A stretch of 64,000 bases of DNA from Chitinophagaceae bacterium (GCA_023251255.1 JAHEZD010000024.1:1-64000), one strand, 5' to 3'; shown: positions 16,831 to 26,265, counted from the first letter of the stretch. Notes: generated by a model not told the origin, from the sequence alone. Numbers and translations: made by a program.

Positions 16831-17244
16831 TTACATGGCAGGAGCTGCTGCCTTTTGTTTTTTCTGTGCTTCTTTAAAAGCTTTGTATTTGCTGCCCATT
16901 ATTTCTGAAAGCTTTGTTTTTTCTTCATCTTTAACTTCCTGGGTTTTCTTTGTTTTCTCTTCTTCACTCAATGCTGCATTCTTTTTGATCTCATTTCTTT
17001 TTGCCCTGCCTGCTTCCATTGTTTCTTTGGCCAATTTAATTTCATTGTCCGTTAAGCCTGCTTCTTTAAATGCTGCGGCCAAATCGTCTTCCATTTTTTG
17101 TTTCTGCTTGGCTTTTTCTTCTTTGCTCATTTGAGGTTTGGCTTCCTGCGCGGGAGCTGCTGCTGTTGCAGTTGCCGCTTGCTGTGCATTGGCTGCTGTA
17201 GTAAATGCACCTGTAATTACAAGCGCCATCAAGATTTTTTTCAT
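16831..17244 (-). CDS. Small periplasmic Spy/CpxP-like helical protein
   Basis: 137 residues from the ATG at 17244, which begins a clean signal peptide (MKKILMALVITGAFTTAANA). The frame is open further upstream, but that part runs through the preceding terminator. An Ala/Gln linker follows, then a highly charged helical region with KEEKAKQKQKMEDDLAAAFK, LTDNEIKLAKETM and ALSEEEKTKKTQE. The repeated Leu-Thr/Ser-x2-Glu/Gln pattern recalls the LTxxQ motif of Spy/CpxP envelope-stress chaperones. The upstream gene encodes a similar protein, so these are probably tandem paralogues. Chaperone function is inference. Confidence 0.75.
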   Translation of the reverse strand: MKKILMALVITGAFTTAANAQQAATATAAAPAQEAKPQMSKEEKAKQKQKMEDDLAAAFKEAGLTDNEIKLAKETMEAGRAKRNEIKKNAALSEEEKTKKTQEVKDEEKTKLSEIMGSKYKAFKEAQKKQKAAAPAM

Positions 17245-17316
17245 GTTACATGCTTTTTTGTTAGAGATAAAATTGGACTGTGAAAATAGGTTAAGTTTAA
17301 TATCCATTGAAACAAA

Positions 17317-17343
17317 AATCCCTCCGGAAGTTCCGGAGGGATT
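17317..17343 (-). terminator. Intrinsic terminator between the two Spy-like genes
   Basis: A 13-bp perfect stem (AATCCCTCCGGAA with its complement) around a single base lies 17 bp after the stop of the upstream leftward gene. On the minus strand it is followed by TTTGTTT. It separates transcription of the two paralogues. Confidence 0.85.
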
Positions 17344-17359
17344 GAATGATAATGTTAAA

Positions 17360-17767
17360 TTAATTTCCTGCCGGGGCTGGCCTGTTGCCACCACGCTCCA
17401 TCATTTTCTTTCTCATTTCGTCATAAAAAGTGGCTACTGCTTTTGCTTGATCATCAGTTAATGGGATTTCCTTAATCTTTTTGTCCCTAGCATCGTTGAT
17501 TTCCTTTGTTTTTTTATCCTTGTCCTCCTTGCTAAGGCTTTCGTCCCTTCTAAGTTTCCCGCTTTCTTGCTGTGCATCAAAGTAAATGTCAATTACTTTA
17601 TCAGCTTGGGCATCGGTAATTTTTGTTTGCTCAATTAACTGAGGCTTTATTCTTTCTTTCATCATCGCCTTTCTTGCTGCTGGATCGCCACCGCCTGGGG
17701 GCTGGGCATTAATGCTGGTAAATCCGCAAAAGAAAACTACGGTCAATAAGGCAAGTACTTTTTTCAT
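17360..17767 (-). CDS. Small periplasmic Spy/CpxP-like protein
   Basis: 135 residues. A signal peptide (MKKVLALLTVVFFCGFTSINA) is followed by a Pro/Gly-rich linker. The helical domain contains KITDAQADKVIDIYFDAQQE, ESLSKEDKDKKTKEIN and IPLTDDQAKAVATFYDEM, spaced like the LTxxQ repeats of Spy/CpxP. The C-terminus is Gly/Pro/Arg-rich (RGGNRPAPAGN). It shares organisation and the LSKEDKDKKTKEI-type segment with the next gene downstream, which indicates an old tandem duplication. Probably a periplasmic chaperone or stress protein; no catalytic residues are expected. Confidence 0.75.
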   Translation of the reverse strand: MKKVLALLTVVFFCGFTSINAQPPGGGDPAARKAMMKERIKPQLIEQTKITDAQADKVIDIYFDAQQESGKLRRDESLSKEDKDKKTKEINDARDKKIKEIPLTDDQAKAVATFYDEMRKKMMERGGNRPAPAGN

Positions 17768-17860
17768 GGTTGTAATTTTTTTGAACTACTAAGCTAGTGC
17801 TAAACTGTAAATGAAATGCATACACTCGGTAAAAAATAAATTGTAATCGGTTTGCTTCCG

Positions 17861-18886
17861 TTAAGCAACCTTGGCCAAGGTATTCTCAATTAACTTATCT
17901 GGCGACAAATAATTCCCGTAATAGGAATTATTATTGGCAATCATCTTCTTCAGCACAGCATCATTTGACAATAGATTCTTTATAATTGCTACGCATTCGT
18001 TTGCAGATTGGTAGCAGAAATAATTTTTATTTTCTGAAAAATCACCGGGGAAGGCAAAGTCCTTTATATGTGGATGTGTAAGAATGGCCATAGACGAGGC
18101 AAGGTATTCCGCCAATTTATAACCAACAGAGTTTTCAAGCCCAGGTGTTGCTATACCAATGGAAGATTTTTTTATGGTCCTGATAAAAACGCTTTTTTTG
18201 TAGTGTTCTTTTGAAATCAATACATCTGCTGCTGCTCTTTTTGCAGAAAATTCATTCTTGTATATCCCGCCAATATAATTTTTACCAAAATTGGCTTTTA
18301 GCTTGGTAATCATGTCAATCCTTTCCTCATTAATGACAATCCTTTCTTCTTTTAAATCTTCCATATTGCTTTTTTCCGGGTTCCACAGTCTTGCTGAAAA
18401 CACAATAAAAGGTTTCTTCTCAGCAGGATTGCATTCGTAGTTTTTATAGTAATTGTCTTCTATTGTGTCTGTCATGCCAATAAACTTCCCCATAAAAGGC
18501 GTAATCCTTAAAAGTTCCGTCATTTTTTTGATGGGGTAAATCTTAAGGTTCATTTTCAGGAATCCAGTTCCCTTAGTGAAGCATGAATAGTTGAAACCAT
18601 ACGGAAAAAGTTTGGGATATGTTTCAAGGTCTGTTTTAAGGCACATGCGTTTGAAATAGTAATCACATTCATTGTACAGTTCCTTTTTTATTATTGAACT
18701 GTCGGCCATGTCATAGATGCATAATTTACCATCTACCAGTACCTTCAAATAATCACAATGCTTTTTGAATTTTCCGTATTCAATAGTTAATGAAATTTTG
18801 CCCTGTTCTTTCAATAGAAGGAAGCCTGTAACCGCTTGTGTTAGATGCTGCTGGGGCGAATTGTAAAAAATGGTTACTTCCTTCAT
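17861..18886 (-). CDS. Glycosyltransferase-like protein (GT-B type suspected)
   Basis: 341 residues without a signal peptide or obvious membrane helix. The C-terminal half contains RTIKKSSIGIATPGLENSVG followed by KLAEYLASSMAILTHPH, which resembles the nucleotide-sugar binding region of GT1/GT4 glycosyltransferases (E-Y-x-A-x-G-like segment), though the expected Gly after the Ala is Ser. The N-terminal half shows no motif I can name. It could modify surface polysaccharide. The immediate neighbours (Spy-like genes and glnN) give no support, but a polytopic membrane protein gene that could belong to polysaccharide synthesis lies 2.5 kb away. Confidence 0.5.
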   Translation of the reverse strand: MKEVTIFYNSPQQHLTQAVTGFLLLKEQGKISLTIEYGKFKKHCDYLKVLVDGKLCIYDMADSSIIKKELYNECDYYFKRMCLKTDLETYPKLFPYGFNYSCFTKGTGFLKMNLKIYPIKKMTELLRITPFMGKFIGMTDTIEDNYYKNYECNPAEKKPFIVFSARLWNPEKSNMEDLKEERIVINEERIDMITKLKANFGKNYIGGIYKNEFSAKRAAADVLISKEHYKKSVFIRTIKKSSIGIATPGLENSVGYKLAEYLASSMAILTHPHIKDFAFPGDFSENKNYFCYQSANECVAIIKNLLSNDAVLKKMIANNNSYYGNYLSPDKLIENTLAKVA

Positions 18887-18982
18887 CTAATTATTTTTTT
18901 CCGAAAGTAGCATTAATTAATGTTCGTTTAGCTGCTTTGAAAATCAGTTGGCACAGCTCTGTATAAGTAGGAGCAATAAATA

Positions 18983-19013
18983 AAACGCCCTGCTTTTTGG
19001 AAGCAGGGCGTTT
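18983..19013 (-). terminator. Intrinsic terminator of glnN
   Basis: A 13-bp stem (AAACGCCCTGCTT pairing with AAGCAGGGCGTTT) with a 5-nt loop lies 23 bp beyond the glnN stop. It is followed on the minus strand by TATTTATTG. Confidence 0.88.
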
Positions 19014-19035
19014 ATTATTAGTAGTAAGTGATTTA

Positions 19036-21228
19036 TTATCTCAAGAACAACATTTCACGGTATTTAGGTAGGCTCCAGTCGTCGTCATTTACCAAATGTT
19101 CCAATTTGTCAACATGGTAACGGATTTCATCGAAGTAAGCTTCCTTAACCTGGCTGCAATAAGCAATGGCCCTTGTACGTGTATCACCCATTGCGTTGGC
19201 AATCTTTCTTGCTTCTACCAAGGCATTTACTTTTTCGTAAATTACTTGGATATGTGTGCTAACATCTTTCAGGATAGCCAATTGGCCAGCATAAGAAGAT
19301 TCAGGCAAGCCAGCAGATTTCAATCCATTGATGTTAAGCAACAATTCATTCTGGTACTTAACAGCAGTTGGGATAATATGGTTGATAGCCAGATCACCCA
19401 TGATCCTTGCTTCAATCTGAACTTTCTTCAGGTATTTTTCCAATTCAATTTCATGTCTTGCTTCCAGTTCTGAATGGCTATAGACATTGTTGCCTTCGTA
19501 AAGTTTCTTTGCTTTGTCGGTAACCATTGCATCCAATGCAAGTGGCGTAGTTGGTACGTTTGCCAAACCACGACGGGCAGCTTCATGGTGCCATTCTTCG
19601 CTGTAGCCATCACCTTCAAACAATACTTTCTTGCTTTCGATGATATACTTCTGTAAGGTTTGCATAATGGCAATCTCCTTCTTGTCGCCCTTCTCAATCA
19701 ATCCATCAACTTCCACTTTGAAGTTCTTCAAGGTTTCTGCCATAATGGTATTCAAAACAGTCATTGCATTGGCACAGTTTGCACCGGAACCCACGGCACG
19801 GAATTCAAATTTATTTCCAGTAAATGCAAATGGAGAGGTCCTGTTCCTATCTGTATTGTCCAACAACAATTCGGGGATGCTCTTATGGATATCCAATTTC
19901 AAAATGGCTTCATCCTGCTCATCAAATTTATCGCCAACACGTGTTTCGATTTCTGCTAGAACCTTGGCTAGGTATTGTCCGCAGAATACGGAGATAATTG
20001 CTGGTGGAGCTTCGTTTGCACCCAAACGGTGGTCGTTGCCAGCACTGGCGATGGATGCCCTTAACAAATCTGCATAATCATGAACAGCTTTGATGGTGTT
20101 GACAAAGAATGTCAGGAACATCAAGTTCGTTTTTGGTGTTTTACCAGGAGCCAATAAGTTAACACCGGTATCAGTGCTCATACTCCAGTTGTTATGCTTA
20201 CCACTGCCGTTGATACCAGCAAATGGTTTTTCATGGATCAACACACGGAGGTTATGGCGACGGGCAACCCTGTCCATCACATCCATCAACAAAGTGTTAT
20301 GGTCAACTGCAAGACTTACTTCCTCAAAAATTGGTGCACACTCAAATTGAGCAGGTGCCACTTCATTGTGACGGGTTCTTAAAGGAATGCCCAACTTGTA
20401 GGATTCAGTTTCAAAATCACGCATGAAAGCATACGTTCTTTCAGGAATTGAACCAAAATAATGGTCTTCCAATTGTTGGCCTTTTGCTGGTGCCGCACCA
20501 AAAACGGTACGTCCACATTGTACCAAGTCGGGGCGGGCATTGGCCAGTCCTTCATCAATTACAAAATATTCCTGCTCCCAACCTAAGGTTGCAGTAACCT
20601 TGGTAACGTTTTTATCAAAATAGTTGCAAACCTCAACAGCACTTTTGTTCAAAGCTTCCAAGGCCTTTAATAAAGGAGCTTTGTAGTCGAGTGATTCACC
20701 CGTATAGGAAATGAAAATGGTAGGAATGCACAAAGTTTTGCCTTGTCCAATTTCCATGATAAAGGCAGGTGAAGATGGATCCCAAGCAGTGTAGCCCCTT
20801 GCTTCAAAAGTTGCCCTCAAGCCGCCATTCGGGAAAGAAGAAGCATCTGGCTCCTGTTGAACCAATGCAGCACCTTCAAATTCCTCTATCGGTGTTCCGT
20901 CTCCTTTTAAGGTAAAAAAGGAATCATGTTTTTCGGCTGTAGTTCCAGTTAATGGTTGAAACCAGTGTGTAAAGTGGGTAACACCTTTACTTTCTGCCCA
21001 AGCCCTGATGCCATTAGCAACTTGACCTGCAACTGCACGGTCAATCTTTTTGCCTCCTTTAATACTGGATGAAAGGCTCTTGTAAGCTTCATCACTTAAA
21101 TACTCACGAGCAGTTTTCAATGTAAATACATTTTCACCAAAAATGGCTGTGATTTTAGCTGAGCCAGGACCTTTGGCTTCATCTGTAGTAGTGGAAAGGC
21201 TACTGATAGCTGAGAAACGAAGTGACAT
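19036..21228 (-). CDS. glnN: Glutamine synthetase type III (GlnN)
   Basis: 730 residues, the length expected for GSIII (about 700-730), far longer than GSI or GSII. ATP-dependent amination of glutamate in the cytoplasm; the main ammonium-assimilating enzyme in many Bacteroidota. It begins with the GSIII-specific N-terminal domain (FGENVFTLKTAREYLSDE; THFTHWFQPLTG). The catalytic core carries GWEQEYFVID, RHNEVAPAQFE, NGSGKHNNWSMSTD, NDHRLGANEAPPAI and NRTSPFAFTGNKFEFR. The C-terminal part is a long helical domain. It is monocistronic with its own terminator. No PII or ammonium transporter gene is adjacent. Confidence 0.96.
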   Translation of the reverse strand: MSLRFSAISSLSTTTDEAKGPGSAKITAIFGENVFTLKTAREYLSDEAYKSLSSSIKGGKKIDRAVAGQVANGIRAWAESKGVTHFTHWFQPLTGTTAEKHDSFFTLKGDGTPIEEFEGAALVQQEPDASSFPNGGLRATFEARGYTAWDPSSPAFIMEIGQGKTLCIPTIFISYTGESLDYKAPLLKALEALNKSAVEVCNYFDKNVTKVTATLGWEQEYFVIDEGLANARPDLVQCGRTVFGAAPAKGQQLEDHYFGSIPERTYAFMRDFETESYKLGIPLRTRHNEVAPAQFECAPIFEEVSLAVDHNTLLMDVMDRVARRHNLRVLIHEKPFAGINGSGKHNNWSMSTDTGVNLLAPGKTPKTNLMFLTFFVNTIKAVHDYADLLRASIASAGNDHRLGANEAPPAIISVFCGQYLAKVLAEIETRVGDKFDEQDEAILKLDIHKSIPELLLDNTDRNRTSPFAFTGNKFEFRAVGSGANCANAMTVLNTIMAETLKNFKVEVDGLIEKGDKKEIAIMQTLQKYIIESKKVLFEGDGYSEEWHHEAARRGLANVPTTPLALDAMVTDKAKKLYEGNNVYSHSELEARHEIELEKYLKKVQIEARIMGDLAINHIIPTAVKYQNELLLNINGLKSAGLPESSYAGQLAILKDVSTHIQVIYEKVNALVEARKIANAMGDTRTRAIAYCSQVKEAYFDEIRYHVDKLEHLVNDDDWSLPKYREMLFLR

Positions 21229-21364
21229 AATTTTCGAGTTTAGTGTAACAATTGGGTGCTAATATCACTAAAAACTCAATAGAAAAACAAAACTGTACTC
21301 AACTTTTTTATAAAATTGCTCAATATCAATACATATAAGTAAAATTGATTTGTGACCGCAGCAG

Positions 21365-22600
21365 CTATTTGCCCATTCTTCCCAAATTAAGGAGACCAAT
21401 TAGTGGCGCCATGATAAAGGGCATAACCAAGCTCCTATACCTCACAATGGCACCTGAAAAAGTAATGGTATAGCCCGAAATCAATAGAATAGTTATAGCA
21501 AAAAAACAACAGGCCCAGACAGCAGGTGGAATTTTACCGTCTTTTTTTCTGAAAAGGATGCAAGTGATTGTAAGTAAAAAGAAGAAAATAATTTCTGCAA
21601 TGGCCGGTAGGTAGCTTTTGTTCTTTATTTCTGAAATATGCGGGCGAAACAGGGCCATGTCAACGGCTGATGGGAAATAGGAGAGGAAGCCCTTTAAAGT
21701 GGGTTCTAGTTTTTGAACATTTACGCTGCTGCCACCACTCAACTGCATGAACTCGGCTTGTTTCACTGAAACATATTGGGGCAGGTTGAGTGGTGGACTG
21801 AATAAGGAGGTGAAAAAGAAAACAATGATGGCGGAAACATAGAGTACAATAAAAGGTTTGATGGAATTATTGAAACGATGCGATAAGCACCAACCTGCCA
21901 AAACCAACATTAATGAAAGGCAGACATAATTACGCAATGTAAATATCAATACCAAGCAAAATATAATGGCAATACTTCTTTTGAAATTGAAACCTTGTTT
22001 TAATGATTGATGGAAATACCAGAAAACCAACCCCAGTGCCGAAAAGAGCAACCCATCCTTATGTATGCCACTGCACCAAAAAAGAAATGAGGGCATACAG
22101 AATATTGCCAGCAACAGTAGCCATTTTTTATTGGGAAAAATTTCGTTCATCAACCTGTAAAAGGCAATAAGACCATAAAAGAAAAGGAAATTGAAAAAGA
22201 TGATGTCGGCGTGGTAACTCTTTCTTGTGAACACATTGCAAATGGCCAGGAGTTTGATAATGATATTACTTTTTAAATCGTTCCAGTAGGAGTTTTCACC
22301 AATGAAAATATTGCCCGCGTCGTGATAACCATAGGAAAAGATATCCTTGAAAAAAGCAACGGGATTTTTTAGCAACCAGTCGGTTTCGTGTAAACTGTAA
22401 TTGAAAAACCTGAATGTATCGCTATTGGGTTTATAGGCTGGTAAAGAATAAAAATAGGCGTAAGCCAGTCCTGCAAACACTTTCAATAGAAACAAACCTA
22501 TTAATGTCCACTTGCTCAAACCACTTTGTTTGAAGAAACGGATCCTGGTAAGCAAAAATGAAAACAGGCAGCAATACAGTATGAATATGGGAATTTGCAA
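21365..22600 (-). CDS. Polytopic membrane protein, possibly involved in surface polysaccharide synthesis
   Basis: 411 residues with about ten hydrophobic segments and short polar loops. The region PSFLFWCSGIHKDGLLFSAL is the most distinctive segment. Comparable Lys-Asp/Glu motifs occur in polysaccharide polymerases and EpsG-like proteins, but the match is weak. An extramembrane part at about residues 60-110 is rich in aromatic and Asn/Asp residues. No catalytic family can be assigned with confidence. It stands alone between the divergent purL and glnN, which is transcribed in the same direction 136 bp further on. Confidence 0.6.
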   Translation of the reverse strand: MQIPIFILYCCLFSFLLTRIRFFKQSGLSKWTLIGLFLLKVFAGLAYAYFYSLPAYKPNSDTFRFFNYSLHETDWLLKNPVAFFKDIFSYGYHDAGNIFIGENSYWNDLKSNIIIKLLAICNVFTRKSYHADIIFFNFLFFYGLIAFYRLMNEIFPNKKWLLLLAIFCMPSFLFWCSGIHKDGLLFSALGLVFWYFHQSLKQGFNFKRSIAIIFCLVLIFTLRNYVCLSLMLVLAGWCLSHRFNNSIKPFIVLYVSAIIVFFFTSLFSPPLNLPQYVSVKQAEFMQLSGGSSVNVQKLEPTLKGFLSYFPSAVDMALFRPHISEIKNKSYLPAIAEIIFFFLLTITCILFRKKDGKIPPAVWACCFFAITILLISGYTITFSGAIVRYRSLVMPFIMAPLIGLLNLGRMGK

Positions 22601-22733
22601 TAGTCAATGTTTGGGGCAAGATAAATATTTTGCTTCTTGACCTGCCATAAATAATGATTGGAAATAGTGGCTATCTTCTGTAAAACTTCAACTTGCAGCC
22701 TAATATTGGTTTCTTACATTTGCGGCAACAAGC

Positions 22734-22797
22734 AGTTCATAGTTCATGGCATATTGTTCATGGCTCAACTATGGATCATCACCTACCAATCATGAAC
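22734..22797. repeat. GTTCAT word repeats in the purL leader
   Basis: AGTTCAT occurs twice back to back (22734-22747), TGTTCATGG at 22755-22763, and the inverse CATGAAC at 22791-22797, just before the purL start. Low-complexity repeats of this type recur in intergenic DNA across the window. Significance is unknown. Confidence 0.5.
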
Positions 22798-22808
22798 TTT
22801 CTTACACA

Positions 22809-25016
22809 ATGGAAATAACCGTTAAGACAGCAGAGCAACTTCGTTTAACAGCAGAGGAATTTGAGTTGATCAAACAGAAACTTGGCCGTACGCCCAACTT
22901 CACCGAACTGTGTGCTTTCAGTGCCATGTGGAGCGAACATTGCAGCTATAAAAACTCCATCAAGTGGTTGAAAACCTTGCCAAGGGACGGGGGCAGGATG
23001 CTGGTAGCTGCTGGGGAGGAAAATGCAGGCTTAATGGATATGGGCAATGGTTTTGGTGTGGTATTCAAGATAGAAAGCCATAACCATCCCAGTGCTTTGG
23101 AGCCGTTTCAAGGTGCAGCAACCGGTGTAGGTGGAATTCAACGGGATATTTTCACTATGGGCGCAAGGCCCATTGCATCCTTGAACAGTTTGCGTTTCGG
23201 CAATTTAAAGGAGAAGAAAACACAACATTTATTGAAGGGGGTGGTACATGGTATTGGCCATTATGGAAACTGCTTCGGTGTGCCAACTGTGGGTGGCGAG
23301 GTTTATTTTGAAGAATGCTACCATACCAACCCTTTGGTAAATGCCATGAGTGTGGGCATTATGAAGAGCAATAAAATGATTAGTGCCACAGCAGAAGGGA
23401 TTGGGAACCCAGTTTTTTTTGTAGGGAGTGCAACGGGCAAGGATGGTATTGGCGGTGCTTCGTTTGCATCAGCAGATATTACCAGTGAAAGTGTGCAGGA
23501 ATTACCTGCAGTGCAGGTAGGGGACCCCTTTCAGGAGAAAAAATTGTTGGAAGCATGTCTGGAATTAATAGATACTGACGCCATTGTAGGTATGCAGGAC
23601 ATGGGTGCGGCAGGCATTATTTGCAGTACTGCAGAAATGAGTGCGAAGGGCAAAGTAGGTATGAGGATAGATTTGGACAAAGTGCCTACTCGTCAAAAGG
23701 ATATGAAGGCCTGGGAGCTCTTGTTGAGTGAAAGCCAGGAAAGGATGCTGATTGTGGTGGAGAAGGGAAAGGAGAAACAGGTGCTGGATATTTTTGAAAA
23801 ATGGGATTTGAGCGCCAGCAATATTGGTGAGGTTACAGGTGATGGCTTGTTGAAGTTTTATATGCATGGAGTGTTGGAAGCAGAGGTTCCAGCTTATGAA
23901 CTGGTGCTCGGTGGTGGTGCCCCTCAATATACAAGGGAATATACAGAACCGAAATATTTTGAGAAAATCAATGCTTTTGACATCAACTCAGTTGAAGATG
24001 TGACGGATGTAAAAGCCGTAGCTGAACAAATTATCCAAATTCCCAACATTGCTTCCAAGCGTTGGGTTTATACACAATATGATAGCATGGTTGGTGCAGC
24101 CAATGCTTCAACCAATGCACCAAGCGATGCATCCATTGTTCTGGCAAAAGGTACAGGCAAGGCCTTGGCCATGACAGTAGATTGCAACAGCAAATATGTT
24201 TTTGCCAATCCTTATGTAGGAGGAATGATTGCTGTGGCAGAAGCGGCGAGGAACATTGTTTGCAGTGGTGCTGAACCCATTGGCGTAACCAACTGCTTGA
24301 ACTTTGGCAATCCATACGACCCAGAAGTGTATTACCAGTTTGTAAAAGCGGTTACCGGCATGGGCGATGCCTGCAAAAAATTCAATACACCAGTAACTGG
24401 AGGCAATGTAAGCTTCTACAATCAAGGACCCGATGGTGCTGTTTATCCAACCCCAACTATTGGAATGGTGGGTGTGCTGGATGATTTCAATAACAGGATG
24501 ACCTTGAACTATAAGAATGAAGGGGATGTAATTATATTGATTGGTGAACAGAAAAATTGTATTGGTTCCAGTGAATATTTGCACAAACTAAAAACTGTGG
24601 AATATTCCCCAGCACCAGCTTTTGATTTGGACGAAGAGTTTAAAGTGCAAGCCTTGGTGACTGATTTGATCAAGCAAAAATTAATCAGCTCTGCACATGA
24701 TATCAGCGAAGGAGGATTGACAGTAACGTTACTGGAGAAAGGGTTTGCAAACAACCTTGGTTTTGAGGTATCTGCTTCAACTGGTTCCTTAAGAAAGGAT
24801 GCCTATTGGTTTGGTGAAGCACAAAGTAGGGTAGTGGTTACAGTTCCAAAAGCAAATAGCGAAAGCCTGAAAAATAAAGTTGAAGCTGCTGGAATATCCT
24901 TTACTGAATTGGGAACCGTTACAGCCAGTGAAATAAAGATAAATGGTGAAAGCTGGGGCAACATAACTGAATGGAAAGAAAAGTATGATACTGCTATCGA
25001 GAAATTATTGAAATAA
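22809..25016 (+). CDS. purL: Phosphoribosylformylglycinamidine synthase subunit PurL (small form)
   Basis: 735 residues from the ATG at 22809, which gives the normal N-terminus MEITVKTAEQLRLTAEEFEL. An in-frame ATG at 22746 would add 21 residues encoded by a low-complexity repeat and is unlikely. ATP-dependent conversion of FGAR to FGAM using ammonia from PurQ. Visible motifs are FSAMWSEHCSYKNS, ESHNHPSALEPFQGAATGVGG, DMGAAGIICSTAEM and the second AIRS-like half with GGNVSFYNQ and SAHDISEGGL. The length matches the small PurL that needs PurQ and PurS. purQ lies upstream at 13.6 kb. Confidence 0.96.
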   Translation: MEITVKTAEQLRLTAEEFELIKQKLGRTPNFTELCAFSAMWSEHCSYKNSIKWLKTLPRDGGRMLVAAGEENAGLMDMGNGFGVVFKIESHNHPSALEPFQGAATGVGGIQRDIFTMGARPIASLNSLRFGNLKEKKTQHLLKGVVHGIGHYGNCFGVPTVGGEVYFEECYHTNPLVNAMSVGIMKSNKMISATAEGIGNPVFFVGSATGKDGIGGASFASADITSESVQELPAVQVGDPFQEKKLLEACLELIDTDAIVGMQDMGAAGIICSTAEMSAKGKVGMRIDLDKVPTRQKDMKAWELLLSESQERMLIVVEKGKEKQVLDIFEKWDLSASNIGEVTGDGLLKFYMHGVLEAEVPAYELVLGGGAPQYTREYTEPKYFEKINAFDINSVEDVTDVKAVAEQIIQIPNIASKRWVYTQYDSMVGAANASTNAPSDASIVLAKGTGKALAMTVDCNSKYVFANPYVGGMIAVAEAARNIVCSGAEPIGVTNCLNFGNPYDPEVYYQFVKAVTGMGDACKKFNTPVTGGNVSFYNQGPDGAVYPTPTIGMVGVLDDFNNRMTLNYKNEGDVIILIGEQKNCIGSSEYLHKLKTVEYSPAPAFDLDEEFKVQALVTDLIKQKLISSAHDISEGGLTVTLLEKGFANNLGFEVSASTGSLRKDAYWFGEAQSRVVVTVPKANSESLKNKVEAAGISFTELGTVTASEIKINGESWGNITEWKEKYDTAIEKLLK

Positions 25017-25021
25017 TTTTC

Positions 25022-25218
25022 ATGAAGCACTTTTTTGAATTTGCAGTCGATTTTATCACAGGTGGTTTTTTCAATTACTTGGGTGCATCGGCAAGAAAAC
25101 CATTCAGTAAAAAAACATACAATCAGTTGGCAGAAGAAACAATAGCAACAATGTAGGAATGTTGATCATGACTGTTTTCCTATTTATTGCTTATGCGTAC
25201 TATAAATTCTCATCTTAA
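25022..25218 (+). pseudogene. Small membrane protein gene, apparently frameshifted
   Basis: A 44-codon frame starting at 25022 (MKHFFEFAVDFITGGFFNYL..., ending IATM) stops at 25156. A second frame continues directly as NNSNNVGMLIMTVFLF...YYKFSS to 25218 and would supply a transmembrane helix. Read together with one frameshift around 25135-25150, they give a coherent protein of about 65 residues with a soluble start and a membrane tail, squeezed between purL and hldD. Sequencing error, recent mutation or programmed frameshifting (an AGAAGAAACAATAG context) are all possible. Homologues are not recalled, so the joined protein is inference. Confidence 0.5.
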
Positions 25219-25229
25219 AAATTAGTGAT

Positions 25230-26231
25230 TTGCAACATCAACCTTCTATAGTTGTTACCGGTGCAGCAGGTTTCATAGGTTCCTGCATGGTTCAGTATTT
25301 GAACGAACAAGGGTTTGAAAACTTGATCCTTGTTGATGATTTTGGTGTGGAAGGGAAGCGTAAGAACTGGGAAAGCAAAAAGTTCACACAAACTGTTGAA
25401 AGGCATTATTTAATGGATTGGTTGGCTGATAAGCAACCCAAAATTGATTTTGTTATCCACTTGGGAGCAAGAACGGATACCACCGAGTTTAATTATGAGG
25501 TACACCGTGAACTTAACTACAACTACTCCGTTCATCTTTGGAAATACTGTGTAGCCAACAAGGTCCCTTTCATCTATGCTTCCTCTGCTGCAACTTATGG
25601 TGATGGAGCATTGGGTTATGATGACAACCATAACGTGATTGAGCAATTGGAACCATTGAACCCCTACGGTGTAAGCAAAAACGAATTTGATAAATGGGCG
25701 GTTAAGCAAACCTTTCAGCCCCCATGCTGGGCCGGGCTGAAATTCTTCAATGTATATGGCCCCAATGAATACCATAAGGGCAGGATGGCAAGTGTCATTT
25801 GGCATTCGTTCAACCAGATAAAGAAGGATGGGGTAGTTAAATTGTTCAAAAGCCACAAGGATGGATTTGAAGATGGGCAACAGCTCCGTGATTTTGTATA
25901 TGTAAAAGATGTGGTGAAAGTGATTGATTGGATGATGGAAGCAATGGAAAATGAACAATGGTCAACAGATAAAAATGGCCTCTACAATCTTGGTACGGGT
26001 ACAGCTAGGACCTTTGATGATTTGGTGAAATCAACTTATGCCGGTCTGGACTTGCAGCCAAACATCCAGTACATCGATATGCCCCTGGACATTCGTGATA
26101 AATACCAGTACTTCACGGAAGCAAATATGGGCAAACTTCGCAAGGCAGGCTATGAAAGTGAATTTTATTCACTTGAAGAAGGTGTGAACGATTATGTGAG
26201 GCATTATTTAAAGGATTTGAAGATTTTCTAA
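25230..26231 (+). CDS. hldD: ADP-L-glycero-D-manno-heptose 6-epimerase
   Basis: 333 residues, usual length. Epimerises the ADP-heptose precursor of the lipopolysaccharide inner core, in the cytoplasm. Short-chain dehydrogenase fold: NADP-binding VVTGAAGFIGS (about 8-18), DDFGVEGKRKNW, IHLGARTDTTE, and catalytic Ser-Tyr-Lys in YASSAATYGDG and PYGVSKNEFD. The HldD-type FFNVYGPNEYHKGRMASV substrate segment follows. The start is TTG at 25230; no ATG lies before the Rossmann motif. The gene indicates a heptose-containing LPS core. It is followed by a clear terminator. Confidence 0.94.
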   Translation: MQHQPSIVVTGAAGFIGSCMVQYLNEQGFENLILVDDFGVEGKRKNWESKKFTQTVERHYLMDWLADKQPKIDFVIHLGARTDTTEFNYEVHRELNYNYSVHLWKYCVANKVPFIYASSAATYGDGALGYDDNHNVIEQLEPLNPYGVSKNEFDKWAVKQTFQPPCWAGLKFFNVYGPNEYHKGRMASVIWHSFNQIKKDGVVKLFKSHKDGFEDGQQLRDFVYVKDVVKVIDWMMEAMENEQWSTDKNGLYNLGTGTARTFDDLVKSTYAGLDLQPNIQYIDMPLDIRDKYQYFTEANMGKLRKAGYESEFYSLEEGVNDYVRHYLKDLKIF

Positions 26232-26237
26232 ATATTC

Positions 26238-26265
26238 AGCGAAGCAGCAATGCTTCGCTTTTTTA
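26238..26265 (+). terminator. Intrinsic terminator of hldD
   Basis: Stem AGCGAAGCA with TGCTTCGCT and a stable GCAA tetraloop, followed by TTTTTTATTTT, begins 7 bp after the hldD stop. Confidence 0.92.

Noticed and set aside
22746-22808. Upstream ATG for purL
   Set aside because: The 21 added residues come from a GTTCAT low-complexity repeat; the next ATG matches the PurL N-terminus.
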